NCBI GenBank assembly: GCA_903825645.1
Contig: CAIKBL010000017.1
Coordinates: 62,001 to 126,000 of the forward strand
Length of the DNA stretch: 64,000 nucleotides
Source: an uncultured Pseudomonadota bacterium
GTDB lineage: Bacteria > Pseudomonadota > Gammaproteobacteria > Ga0077536
Reading direction: 5' to 3'
Shown piece by piece: positions 17,105-26,748 of the stretch; positions within the stretch are counted from its first letter, which is position 1, and each line of letters starts with the position of its first letter. Below the pieces are notes generated by a model. The model was not told the origin of the DNA. It worked only from the letters and a program-made list of their open reading frames with translations, and made no database searches. A program made the position numbers and the translations under genes.

Positions 17105-18949
17105 TTATCTAACGTTGAGCCCGGCATAGTCACCTTTCGCACGCCACTCGGCAAGCATCTCATAGAAGCGCAGACCACCCTCGGGATACTGTCCTTGCAG
17201 GAAGCCGTCATTGGCCGCCTGCGCGGAGCCCTCTGCATTATAGTAGCCTGGTGTACAAGTGCTGAGGTAATCACTCATCGGGTTCGGCGCCATGACGAGC
17301 GCGAGGTAATCTTCTTCAGCCTGCTTTGTCGGTTCCAGCACTTTGTGTCCGCGGGCTTTCGCATCAACGAGCATGGCCGCGAGGTGTTGGGACTGCTTAT
17401 CGAGTTGATAGGTAAAGTTGGGCGTATAGCCGGTCTGCGTGAACCCCATGTGATAGCAGTTCGGAAAGCCGTAGCTCATCAGTCCGTGGTAGGTCCGCAT
17501 TCCTCGGGACCAATAGTCACCGAGCTTCGCGCCGTCGCGGCCGAAAATTTCTAGCGCAGCTTGTCGGGTATACGTTGCGCGGCTTACCTCGAATCCCGTG
17601 GCAAAAATCAAACAATCGACTTCATACTCCACACCGTCTACCACGATGCCTTTTTCCGTAAGACGTTCCACACCTTTACCTTTTGTGTCCACCAATGTCA
17701 CGTTGGGCCGGTTAAAGGTCGGTAAGTAGTCGTCGTTAAACGTCGGTCGCTTGCACCAGGGGCGGTACCAGGCCTTTAGCGCTTCGGCGGTTTTCGCGTC
17801 TTTGACGATAGTGTCTATGCGTGATCGGACACGCTCGTCGTGTTGGAAATCCACAATCTCACCGAGCAACTTAACCTCTTCTGAGGTCAAGGCGGTCGCA
17901 CCGGTGGTGTCCATCAGTTCCCCGAGCGACTTGAAAAGCTCGGTCCAGCCATCGTTGACAAGATCTTGTTCGACGGCAACTCCCACAAGCAGCTTGGTAA
18001 AATTATCGTTGCGATCTTGTTGCCACCCAGGCCTAAGCGACGCGAACCACGCGGGATCGGTCGGGCGATTGCGACGCTCATCCACTGCCGATGGCGTCCG
18101 CTGGAACACGTACAGCTGCTGCGCGGTCGCACCGACATGCGGGATGGACTGAATGGCCGTCGCACCTGTGCCAATAATCGCTACACGCTTGTCGCTAAGT
18201 TTGTCGAGATTTCCCGTCGGGGAGCCGCCCGTATATGCGTAATCCCAACGGCTGGTATGGAAAGTATGGCCTTTGAAGTCACGGATGCCTGGAATCCCCG
18301 GCAACTTCGGCCGATTCAAAGAGCCGCTCGAAATCACGATATGCCGCGCGCGGATCACGTCGCCTCGATCGGTGGTGATGGTCCAACGCGTCTCTATGTC
18401 GTCCCACCGCATCTCGCGGGCTTGAGTCTGGAAGTAGGCGCGCGAATAAAGATCAAAGTGATTCCCGATGCGCTTTGCGTGTTCGTAAATCTCTGGCTGG
18501 AAGGCGTACTTCAGCGAGGGCATGTAACCCGTCTCATCAAGCAGCGGCAGATAGATGTAGGATTCCACGTCACACTGGGCGCCTGGGTAGCGGTTCCAGT
18601 ACCACGTGCCACCAAAATCGCCCGCACGTTCGATGATCCGAAAATTAGTAATGCCGGCTTCCTGCAGCCGGGCAGCCATCAGCATACCGCCGAAACCCGC
18701 GCCGAGGACCGCGACATCGATATCTTCGGCGACGGGTGCCCGCTCGATGCGAGACGTGATGTGCGGATCATCACTGTATCGTTCTAAATCACCGTCTATT
18801 TCCTGATATTGCGTTGCGCCTTCCGTGCGCAAACGGCGGTCACGTTCGAAGGCGTATTTTTCACGCATCGCTGCCGGGTCGAAACCGAGTTCCGCTGCGC
18901 TCGGAATGCGCAATTTGCCGTCGCTAAAAAACTGATTGGGCTTGTTCAT
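17105..18949 (-). CDS. flavin-containing Baeyer-Villiger-type monooxygenase
   Basis: 614-residue FAD/NADPH monooxygenase that would insert oxygen beside a ketone carbonyl to give an ester or lactone. Two Rossmann motifs are seen: FAD-binding GAGFGG (83-88) and NADPH-binding GTGATAIQ (about 258-265); between them is the fingerprint FKGHTFHTSRWD (225-236), which fits the class B Baeyer-Villiger pattern with Asp in place of the usual final Pro position. GTWYWNRYPGAQCDVES (114-130) is typical of the cyclohexanone/phenylacetone monooxygenase branch, as is the N-terminal extension of about 75 residues. Single-gene unit. Confidence 0.88.
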   Translation of the reverse strand: MNKPNQFFSDGKLRIPSAAELGFDPAAMREKYAFERDRRLRTEGATQYQEIDGDLERYSDDPHITSRIERAPVAEDIDVAVLGAGFGGMLMAARLQEAGITNFRIIERAGDFGGTWYWNRYPGAQCDVESYIYLPLLDETGYMPSLKYAFQPEIYEHAKRIGNHFDLYSRAYFQTQAREMRWDDIETRWTITTDRGDVIRARHIVISSGSLNRPKLPGIPGIRDFKGHTFHTSRWDYAYTGGSPTGNLDKLSDKRVAIIGTGATAIQSIPHVGATAQQLYVFQRTPSAVDERRNRPTDPAWFASLRPGWQQDRNDNFTKLLVGVAVEQDLVNDGWTELFKSLGELMDTTGATALTSEEVKLLGEIVDFQHDERVRSRIDTIVKDAKTAEALKAWYRPWCKRPTFNDDYLPTFNRPNVTLVDTKGKGVERLTEKGIVVDGVEYEVDCLIFATGFEVSRATYTRQAALEIFGRDGAKLGDYWSRGMRTYHGLMSYGFPNCYHMGFTQTGYTPNFTYQLDKQSQHLAAMLVDAKARGHKVLEPTKQAEEDYLALVMAPNPMSDYLSTCTPGYYNAEGSAQAANDGFLQGQYPEGGLRFYEMLAEWRAKGDYAGLNVR

Positions 18950-19243
18950 AAGCGCTGTCTCTACTGATCAGTGGCAATGCCGTCCGATGGCGGGCGGGTA
19001 CGGACACAGAACCCCGAGGAACTACGCTAACCCCGCGTCGCCAGGGCACAGAGGTTAGGACGGGAATCTCCGGTCGTATGTAAGATTAAAACATGTGCGC
19101 CGCAACAAGGGAGAAAAGCTTGTGCCAATATCTGTTCTTTTGGTGCCAGTCCATTCGAGGGTACAACGTTGCGTCGAAACTTGTCCGATAAGGAATAAGA
19201 ACGGGCTGTTGTAGCCCGTGTTCATCACCGTTGCTTATTCGCC
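18950..19243. other. intergenic region with LLM terminator
   Basis: 294 bases between two minus-strand genes. Holds the terminator at 19186-19219 and presumably the monooxygenase promoter; no gene seen. Confidence 0.5.
19186..19219 (-). terminator. Rho-independent terminator of the LLM gene ending at 19244
   Basis: Perfect seven-base stem ACGGGCT/AGCCCGT (19201-19207 and 19213-19219) with loop GTTGT, extendable by GA/TC pairs around a bulge. On the minus strand it is followed by TCTTATTCCTTATC, a T-rich tail, 25 bases after the stop. Confidence 0.7.
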
Positions 19244-20359
19244 TTACGCGGCAGCCGACGCTTTCTTTCCCGGGGCCTCAGCGGACCACTGGCGCAGGAC
19301 AGGCATCACTTCGGTTGCAAAGAGCTTCATGCCGCGTTCCACCACATCCATCGGAGTGCCGGCGAAACGGAAACAGGCCAAAACGCCATAGGGGCCAAAA
19401 TAATCCCAGCGCTCCTCGAACTTGCGCAGCATCTGGTCCGGCGTTCCCCAGATTTGCTGGTCCACGTAAGCCTTCAGAATTCCTTCCTTGCCTAGGGCCT
19501 TCATCATATCGACCGCGTCGCCGTAGGCCTTATAGCCTTTAGCCTCCTTGTAATGTTCGCCCAACATCTCGTAATGATGGAGCACCGAAGTGCAATAACC
19601 CGCAACATACTGCTCCGCGTTTTCCCGCGCCCGCTTCGCATCATGGTCTACGATCGTCATTTCCGTCAGTAGCGGTGGCCGCGGCGCATGACCGTGTAGC
19701 TTAGTAAATAGTGCCTTGTAGTCGTCCAATTCTTGTTTTTGCTTATCCGGTGCCTTGTAGTTAAAGGCCATCATCTGCACACCAAGTTTCGCCGCCTGCT
19801 CAGCAGAATCCGGACTCATCGCCACCTGTGTGACGCGTGTTTTGCGCCACTCGTTGGAAAGCGGTGCTGGACGCAGGGGAGCCCTTGGCTGTTGGTAGTG
19901 CTTGCCGTGATGTTCCGGAAATACCCCGGTTTCGAGCGCTTCGAGAATAAGTGGCGACGCTTCATCGAAACGCTCACGGGAATCGTCCATAGAAATGCCG
20001 AAACGCGCAAATTCTCGCCGAGCCAGCCCCCGGCCCATCCCGAAAATCGCTCTGCCACCGGAAAGCTGGTCAAGCAAAGCGGCTTTTTCGGCCACTCGTA
20101 GCGGCTGAGCGTTCCACGGAATAATGCAAGCGCCGGTGGCTAATTTGATACGCCGAGTTTTCGCGGCCACATGCGCAAGATAGACAAAATTATCCGGACA
20201 GAAAGAGTAATCCTCAAAATGATGTTCCACTGTCCATACGTGGTCGTACCCTAACTCGTCGGCCAGCACCGCGCATCGTAATTCCTGTTCGTAGACTTGA
20301 GCATCGGTAATGCCTTCGAACATATAGCTCTGCATTACTTGGACAATTCCGACTTCCAT
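19244..20359 (-). CDS. LLM-class flavin-dependent oxidoreductase
   Basis: 371-residue luciferase-like oxidoreductase. Family segments: DHVWTVEHHFEDYSFCPD near residue 40, RIKLATGACIIPWNAQPLRV, and SGGRAIFGMGRGLARREF (about 102-119). The last motif is nearly the same in the protein at 40948-42072 (SDGRAIFGMGRGLARVEY), so the two are paralogues of one subgroup. The ATG at 20359 follows an AAAGGGATTGG purine run; a frame extension to 20425 is unlikely. Substrate unknown; clustering with a Baeyer-Villiger-type enzyme suggests oxidation of a cyclic or carbonyl compound. Confidence 0.88.
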   Translation of the reverse strand: MEVGIVQVMQSYMFEGITDAQVYEQELRCAVLADELGYDHVWTVEHHFEDYSFCPDNFVYLAHVAAKTRRIKLATGACIIPWNAQPLRVAEKAALLDQLSGGRAIFGMGRGLARREFARFGISMDDSRERFDEASPLILEALETGVFPEHHGKHYQQPRAPLRPAPLSNEWRKTRVTQVAMSPDSAEQAAKLGVQMMAFNYKAPDKQKQELDDYKALFTKLHGHAPRPPLLTEMTIVDHDAKRARENAEQYVAGYCTSVLHHYEMLGEHYKEAKGYKAYGDAVDMMKALGKEGILKAYVDQQIWGTPDQMLRKFEERWDYFGPYGVLACFRFAGTPMDVVERGMKLFATEVMPVLRQWSAEAPGKKASAAA

Positions 20360-21470
20360 TTTCCAATCCCTTTTCAGTTTGTTGATAACTCGACGGCAGC
20401 GCATCGAGGATCGGTTCGAAAACATTTCATAACCCCTCCTGCGTTAAGGGCTCGCTGATGCGCGAGTGTAGCCTCAATCCCCAGCGCACGCGAAGGGGCG
20501 ACCTCAGAATCGAGCGACCGCCAACTCGGCCCGCCGCCTCACGCGCCCGGGGATATTTTGCGACCTCTCGTCATCTTAGGTTCACGCCTATCCTACCGCG
20601 GGGCCATTGCTCGGGTTCTCGGACACATCAACCTAATTTAATGGCACATAAGAACCAACGCTGAGCCGCACAAATACGGTAAGCCACCGCTCGAGCGGAC
20701 GTGGTCCTTTCCTACACGAACAAATCGCTTCACAAAGCCTCAAGCGATAAGCCACCCTCGCTCATCGCCCCGCCCGCAAGCCATCAGTGCCGCGACGCGA
20801 CATCCTCGCTTTCCTCTCTCTGCTTTAGCGTCCGAATCCTCCGAGACGGCGGCTGCCGGACGCACGTCCACTTTACAACCCCCAATGGCCCGACGTCAGT
20901 CTTGTCCGCCGCCGCCCCCGCCGCGCCGGGGACAATTGTCTGCGCCCCCCCTGCTGAACTTTTTTCGCGGCACAAAAACGACCATAAAACCCGACATGGA
21001 AATCATTCCCGTAGTCTGCTCCCTCCGACCGGTCTTTGCGGACTCGCCGAAGTCTGGCTCCATGTAGAAAGCGTATTAAGCCTTGGCGAAAATTTTTTTT
21101 CCAGTAGACAACCAGCAACGCGCCACCTCCGAGCACTGCCAGCGGCTCGCTGCACCGAATGAGCGCCCCTATTTTTTATAGCAGCCCTTCCCTGCCCGAC
21201 GCACCCCTGACGCCGACGGGTTAGGTTTCTTCCTCTCTAAGCTCTCGCACAATTGCTCCTGTGTCGGTAGACGAACACGCACGTTCTGCTTGGCATCGTC
21301 TTTGCTGGAGGTAGGTAGTTTTGCGGGTATTTACAAGGGTCTAAAATCTAATCGAAAGTTCTTCGCCGCGTGAAAATTCACTCAAAAACGCAAGTCTCCT
21401 CAACTCGAGCGAAGAAACGCAATGCCACAGCCCCCTCGAGATTCGTCCCGCCACGCCCCTGGAGATCGAT
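20360..21470. other. 1.1 kb gene-poor region
   Basis: 1,111 bases without a recognisable gene. The + strand is very C-rich around 20905-20955, with homopolymer runs of C, A and T at 20940-21100. Short frames exist on both strands (for example 20701-21162 plus and 20873-21136 minus, the latter with one hydrophobic N-terminal stretch), but none has a ribosome binding site or family resemblance. Since the next gene is a decayed one, this may be further eroded sequence. Confidence 0.5.
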
Positions 21471-22726
21471 ATGGCAGACATGAATTTATTCAAGTCACTG
21501 GATCTCGACGGCGATGGCAGTATCACTCGCGAAGAGTTCTTGAATGCTTTTATTTCTGCGGGACTCCAACTCAGCGACCGTCGTTTTTCCGAAAGCCTCG
21601 ACCAACTCGAGGCATTAGCGCCGAAGTCGCGTGACACGATCACGCCCGCCACGTTCCAAAAAATCATACGACCTAACATTCATCTTCTGCGTCGAGTACT
21701 AAAAGCGCAACTCATCCTGCCCGATTTCAATGATTTCTGTAGCGATCTAAGTCAACTCTTTGACCTTGCGAAGAGAAATACGGCCGGCACCGTAGCGAAC
21801 CACATACAGCAATTGGCACGTGTGGACGAACGACATTTTGCGCTCGCGGTATGCAGCATAGACGGCCAGCGGTACTTCCGCGGCGACGTTCTGGATCGTT
21901 TTACTATTCAGAGCACGAGCAAGACCATAAGTTATTGCCTCGCTTTAGAAGAACTCGGTCGGGACAAGGTTCACCAGTACGTCGGGCGAGAGCCCTCCGG
22001 TCTGGGTTTCAACGAGTTGACCTTGAATGCGCTGGGCCTGCCACATAATCCGATGATCAACGCCGGTGCCATTATGGATTGCTCCCTCCTAGGACACGAG
22101 ATGGATCAGGCGGACCGTTTCGATTTCGTGATGAGCAAGCTAAGCCCCATGGCTGGGCATAATAAACCCGCATTCAGCAATGCTGTGTATCTGTTGGAGC
22201 GTGAAACCGCTCACCGAAATCGGGCACCGGCGCATTACATGATAGAAAAGAGGACATTTCCGGAATTGGCTGATCTCGAACAACCACTGGAATTTTACTT
22301 TCAATGCTGCTCAATCGAACTTAATGCCGACCAGATGTCCATTGTCGCGGCGACACTGGCAAAGGGCAGCACTTGCCCTATCACAGGTGAAAAAATCATT
22401 AAAACAAGCATCACCTAGGCTTTTTTATCGCTCAGGTCATCCTGCGGCATGCATGACTTCAGTGAAGAATAGGCGTTTACCGTAGGTTAGCCCGCTAAAT
22501 CGGGGATTTCCGGCGCCATCATGATCGTCGTTCCTAATGTGCTCGGACTCTGCGTCTGGTCACCGAAGCTCGATGCGCAGGGAAACAGCGTCAGGGGCAT
22601 AGATTTTTCAAAAAAATTGTAGACAAGTGTAGCTTTCACACCTATAGCAATCCGGACCTGCAAAGCGAGAAAAAAATTCGCGCATTAGTCCGATTCAACG
22701 GGAATCCGAAGAGGTCACTACACTGA
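21471..22726 (+). pseudogene. glutaminase with N-terminal EF-hand, inactivated (catalytic part)
   Basis: Remnant of a glutaminase (glutamine to glutamate plus ammonia). Residues 1-75 form an EF-hand module with the Ca2+ loop DLDGDGSITREEF; the beta-lactamase-like glutaminase domain follows, with Ser-x-x-Lys in QSTSKTISY, KEPSGL-like GREPSGLGFNEL and NAGAIM. Translation stops at TAG 22416, yet homology continues in the same frame through CGMHDFSEE, a TAG at 22470, AFTVG, a TAG at 22488, then [19 protein letters not shown] and [19 protein letters not shown] one-base loss at about 22620 shifts the frame into SFHTYSNPDLQSEKK, ending at 22726. The three ambers replace three different residues of the family (Arg, Phe, Leu), so this is decay. 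Confidence 0.85.
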
Positions 22727-23346
22727 TAGAAGTCGCAAGTCGCGGCGACTTGACGGCGGTAGATCAATATCATATCCGCGGAACGAATATAGACGCCGGC
22801 GACTATGACAAACGCACCCCTCTACCTCTGGCGTGCGCCGGCGGGCACTTGAACGTAGCAGAATTCCTTGTGACACACGGAAAAAATGTAAACTGCCACG
22901 ATCGTTGGGGTAGCACGCCGTTGAACGACGCCATTCGCAATCATCATGATCCCGTGGCTCAACTTCTCCGAAAGCACGGTGGGAAAGAGGGCGCGAACGA
23001 CTACCAACAGTTCGACGATGTCACCATCCCGATATCGGTCACCTCAGATGTGACCGCATTTATTTGGGCTTCCAGCAAAGGAAATCTTGATGCCATGCTC
23101 CCTTATGTGGCGCGCGGCGTCTCGCTCGACAGCGCCGGCTACGATGCTCGAACAGCACTCCATTTGGCGGCGTCGGAGGGGTATCTTTCTGTGGTCCGCT
23201 ACCTGCTCGCCAACTATGCCAATGTCAATCCGCTGGACCGCCGGAGTCAGACCCCCTTGGACGATGCCATTCGGCACGGCCATAGCAATAGCAACGTCGA
23301 AGCGATATTGAGAGAGGCCGGTGCCGTAGAGTGCACCGCGTCCTAA
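22726..23346 (+). pseudogene. ankyrin-repeat segment, C-terminal part of the broken glutaminase
   Basis: Open frame of about 200 residues encoding two pairs of ankyrin repeats. Segments are DKRTPLPLACAGGHLNVAEF with DRWGSTPLNDAIRNHH, then DARTALHLAASEGYLSVVRY with DRRSQTPLDDAIRHGH. This is the arrangement found after the catalytic domain of animal KGA-type glutaminases. Ankyrin homology (IEVASRGDLTAVDQ) begins at 22726, upstream of any ATG, directly after a second frameshift, so it is not an independent gene with a natural start. It remains open for 620 bases and a shortened protein could in principle be made. Confidence 0.75.
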
Positions 23347-24120
23347 TACCCTTCATCTGCAGGGAGGCACTGATCGCACTGCAGGAACTTGGTCGGCGCA
23401 AGCGCGGCACACCTGTTATTCGGTCTACGTCAATGCGCTCGACCGAGCGCTGAGTTAGTCTGCCGGATCTCTGGACCCCGTCGATCCGGGGCTCTCGCCC
23501 GTCTAACACCACATCTGGTCGGTCCGGCGATGTCCCGCTTCGGGTAGGCAGATTTGTGACCATGCTCAAAACACTGCCTTACATCAATCAACCTGTAGAA
23601 CCGTCAAGAGCGCGAGCTGGGCGAATAGATCGTCAGGAACAGCCTAGGCGCTGATGTAGTCGCCGGTCATTCTTTCTTCGGATTGATCTCCTAGGCACGA
23701 TCATTACGGCCGGCACAATGACGGTACTGCGTGGCTCCTTGCCTGGCCATGTGCTCTTGCGGACCTACTTAACGTGACACTCACCGATGCGGATAATCAC
23801 AAGACTACTCGCCGTACTGATAGCGCCATGTCGGTCGCCTTCGTACCGCAGACTGCTACAATTCTATATAGTCGGTCCAACGAAGCGGCTATCAACTGCT
23901 ATGCACTTCAGCCAGCGTCCACCATTCACTCAAACGATGATAAGTCGAGGCATGTATCACCGAATCCAAAATCATCCTCGATACCCCCTGCGTTTACTAG
24001 TCCAACGTATACACAGAAAAAGATACGCCGGAGTCTTTACGGCTCAAGGCGACTAATATTTAGCCGTCCTATCCAGCGCACAAATGCGTAGGTTAAGAAC
24101 TCCTGTCAACCTCAATCAGT
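23347..24120. other. gene-poor region after the glutaminase pseudogene
   Basis: 774 bases. Frames at 23774-24091 and 23787-24056 overlap each other, lack ribosome binding sites and resemble nothing I know. No RNA gene, insertion element or terminator recognised; probably eroded sequence like the region before the pseudogene. Confidence 0.5.
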
Positions 24121-25161
24121 ATGTTAAGAATCATTAATTCACCATCAACTGGAATCAAATCGGCAAATCCCGCGTTGCTCTCCGGTTGGCGGTTAGCGCT
24201 CGCGATGCTCGCGGCAGCCGGCGTAATAGGATGTTCGTCGGGCATCAAAATTGCTTTGCACGTAAATCAATTTATTCTGCCAGAGATGGGTGCGTTAGCC
24301 TATGGCGTATTCACCCGCCCAGGTGGCGCGTGGGCGCGTGCGCCGCTGCATGTGACGTTGATTCCAGGGGTAGTCGCCGTGATTGGCACGCTGGTGGCCC
24401 GTCATATACCTTACGGATACTGGTCCGTATTGCTCACCGTGAGCGGGGGGATTTCGGTACTCAGACTGTGTCGTTCACCCATTGCCCCCGCTATCTCTTG
24501 CGGATTGCTACCGGTTATCTTCGGGATAACGGACTGGTGGTACCCGGTGAATGTCGTAACCACCACCGTCATGCTCGCCATCGCCGCCAGTCTATGGCAA
24601 CGCCTACCCTGCATTGCGTCGCGCAGCTTCCTGAAAGTTGAATCCCTCGAATCTCAGCAACAATCGGAGGAAAAGCGCGAGCCAAACATTTTGGGGATCG
24701 TCGCCTGCGGGGTGTTTTTAGTTCTGGCCGTCACGCTCGTCAAAATCACCGGCCTGCGCATGCTACTGGCCCCTCCAATAGGGGTTCTCGCCGTCGAGAT
24801 GTTCCGTTACCCGTGGACCGCCCCTTGGGCTAAACGGCCGCTGTGGCTTCCCCCGATCGCTTGTTTTCTCTCAGCTTCCATTGGGCTCGCCGCGTTCAAT
24901 TTTTTACCCATGGGTCCGTTAGTCGGCGCTACGGGCATCGTGGGCACTGGCCTTATCCTTTGGATGCTTAAAATTTATCTACCACCCGCGGTTGCCGTCT
25001 CCATGTTGCCGCTAGTCATGATCGATTCACCGCCGACGCTTTATTTCCCTTTATGGATAGCGTTCGGTGTCGGTTTTTTTTGTCTCTGCATCGCGGCCTA
25101 CCGGCGCGTGATCGATATTTTCTTTCCTTCTCGACCCGAAGATCTCGTCGAGAAAACATGA
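24121..25161 (+). CDS. HPP-family-like integral membrane protein
   Basis: 346 residues with about ten hydrophobic helices in two halves separated by a charged linker (about residues 170-200, SLESQQQSEEKREPN). Each half has Pro-rich membrane motifs (ILPEMGALAYG, and LLAPPIGVLAVEMFRYP), which look like the HPP domain Pfam PF04982, some members of which transport nitrite. Assignment is by resemblance only. ATG start with no clear ribosome binding site. It stands alone beside the decayed region. Confidence 0.55.
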   Translation: MLRIINSPSTGIKSANPALLSGWRLALAMLAAAGVIGCSSGIKIALHVNQFILPEMGALAYGVFTRPGGAWARAPLHVTLIPGVVAVIGTLVARHIPYGYWSVLLTVSGGISVLRLCRSPIAPAISCGLLPVIFGITDWWYPVNVVTTTVMLAIAASLWQRLPCIASRSFLKVESLESQQQSEEKREPNILGIVACGVFLVLAVTLVKITGLRMLLAPPIGVLAVEMFRYPWTAPWAKRPLWLPPIACFLSASIGLAAFNFLPMGPLVGATGIVGTGLILWMLKIYLPPAVAVSMLPLVMIDSPPTLYFPLWIAFGVGFFCLCIAAYRRVIDIFFPSRPEDLVEKT

Positions 25162-25529
25162 GGAAAAAAAATATCTATTTTCGAGAACAAGCGAGTCGAC
25201 TCTGCACGGCCGCCTTTTTAAGGTACCGGCGACCTGGATGTTCAGCCTCGAATCCTAAAGTGCTTTATCGCACGAACGAAGGTAACTTCCTGGCCGGAAG
25301 CGCGGCTTTAAGCTGGCGATTGTGAAGTCTCCGATAAAAAAATATTTTCCTATCATAGTTTTTTTGCGGTGCAACATGACGAAACGGCGCTCGTATAGGG
25401 AAAGGGCCTTCGTCAGCTTCCGCCACACTGGTTTTAGCGCTTCCCAGGTCGTAACGAGATGGCATTGGCGTTTGCTTATGCGACACTTAAGGCAAGCAAC
25501 GTCAATTATCCCCAGCGGAGGAGACATCA
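25162..25529. other. intergenic region upstream of LLM gene
   Basis: 368 bases, AT-rich in the middle (runs of A and T at 25335-25375). No gene recognised; short frames on both strands lack family resemblance. GGAGGA at about 25518-25523 is the ribosome binding site of the following gene. Confidence 0.45.
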
Positions 25530-26600
25530 ATGGATTTCGGTTTTGTATTCATGGGCTCGGTCAGAGCGGCACCACAGGTAAAGCATGCGGAAGAACGCGG
25601 CTATTCACATGCTTGGCTCTACGATTCGCAGATGCTCGCAAGCGAAGTTTACGCCTCTCTCGCCCTATGCGCGGCCGCGACGTCCAAGATAAAACTAGGA
25701 CCTGGTGTCACTAATCCGAAGTCGCGCATCGCTCCCCTAACGGCGTGCGGAATGGCCTCTCTAAATGAAATCGCGCCGGGACGTGCGATTCTGGGCATAG
25801 GGACAGGCAATACCACTCGACGTACGATGGGTATGCCGGCCGCCCGTCTTTCTGAGTTGCGCGAGCACATAGAGGTTTGCCAAGGTTTATTCAAGGGGGA
25901 ATTAACTGACTACACTGAGGGTGAAAGGCATCGGAAGATCCAATTTCTCAATCCCGACATGGGCTATGTCAACATCAAGGATAATATCCCCGTCTATGTC
26001 TCCGCCAGCGGCCCAAAGGTCGCGCAGATGGCGGGCGAAATCGCCGATGGCGTGATTCTGTTTGGGGCTGTCCACCCCTCGATCATCAAATGGATGGTCG
26101 ATAACGTAAAAGAAGGGGCCCGACGCGCAGGCCGTGATCCGGATAAGATTTATATTCTATCGATGACAGCTTTTTATCTGACTCAACATGAGAAAGATAT
26201 TGAACGCAAGGAAGTACGTGAAGCCGTTGGACCGATGGTCGCGTCCAGCAGCAATATTTTCGCGCTGTCCACCTACAAAAATCCAGAAGTACTACCGTCG
26301 GATTTTAGAGCTGAACTGGGAGCCTTTACGGACGTGTACAAAGAGCCAGATGCGTCGGTTGAAACCCGCCATCTGAAACTTTATAGCGGTTATCTTCAAA
26401 AATTACGACCGGAACACGAGGCGCTGATGACCGAAAAAATCATGCGCGCCACAACCTTGGTAGGCACCCGGGACCAAGTGATCCAGGCGATACGTGAGAT
26501 GCAGGCCGCAGGCGTTCATCAGGTCGCGGTTCAGCCCATCCTCGATACCAACGAAACGATTGATCAGTTTGCGAACGAAATTATGCCGGCTTTCCGTTGA
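25530..26600 (+). CDS. LLM-class flavin-dependent oxidoreductase (MER-like)
   Basis: 356-residue TIM-barrel oxidoreductase resembling F420-dependent methylenetetrahydromethanopterin-reductase-like proteins. Seen: YSHAWLYDSQML near residue 26, KIKLGPGVTNP, GRAILGIGTGNTTRRTMG (about 86-103), IPVYVSASGPKVAQMAGEIA (about 150-170) and C-terminal LVGTRDQVIQAI. A GGAGGA lies seven bases before the ATG. It is followed by an iron-dependent alcohol dehydrogenase on the same strand, 148 bases away, so the two may serve one oxidation pathway. Confidence 0.87.
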   Translation: MDFGFVFMGSVRAAPQVKHAEERGYSHAWLYDSQMLASEVYASLALCAAATSKIKLGPGVTNPKSRIAPLTACGMASLNEIAPGRAILGIGTGNTTRRTMGMPAARLSELREHIEVCQGLFKGELTDYTEGERHRKIQFLNPDMGYVNIKDNIPVYVSASGPKVAQMAGEIADGVILFGAVHPSIIKWMVDNVKEGARRAGRDPDKIYILSMTAFYLTQHEKDIERKEVREAVGPMVASSSNIFALSTYKNPEVLPSDFRAELGAFTDVYKEPDASVETRHLKLYSGYLQKLRPEHEALMTEKIMRATTLVGTRDQVIQAIREMQAAGVHQVAVQPILDTNETIDQFANEIMPAFR

Positions 26601-26748
26601 CGCTTTAATCGCCGGGGCAAAAGATGCGGGCGGACGGCAATAAGATGAGTAAGTTTCTAATCCCCGACCTGCTGTTGCCCCTTAGATATAAATAATTCCA
26701 AATGGCGCAATGCGAGTAGGGAAATTTTTCGCAAAAAAAGGCGTTCTA

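Noticed and set aside
20873-21136. Minus-strand frame with a hydrophobic start as a small membrane protein.
   Set aside because: No ribosome binding site, Arg/Gly-rich low-complexity remainder, no family resemblance.
22416-22490. Three TAG codons in one gene as possible amber recoding (pyrrolysine or a suppressor).
   Set aside because: They align with Arg, Phe and Leu of the glutaminase family, and true frameshifts follow; no pylT/pylS-like gene is visible. Simple decay explains it.
22750-23346. Ankyrin-repeat protein as an independent gene.
   Set aside because: Repeat homology begins upstream of any start codon and directly continues the broken glutaminase; no ribosome binding site is seen.
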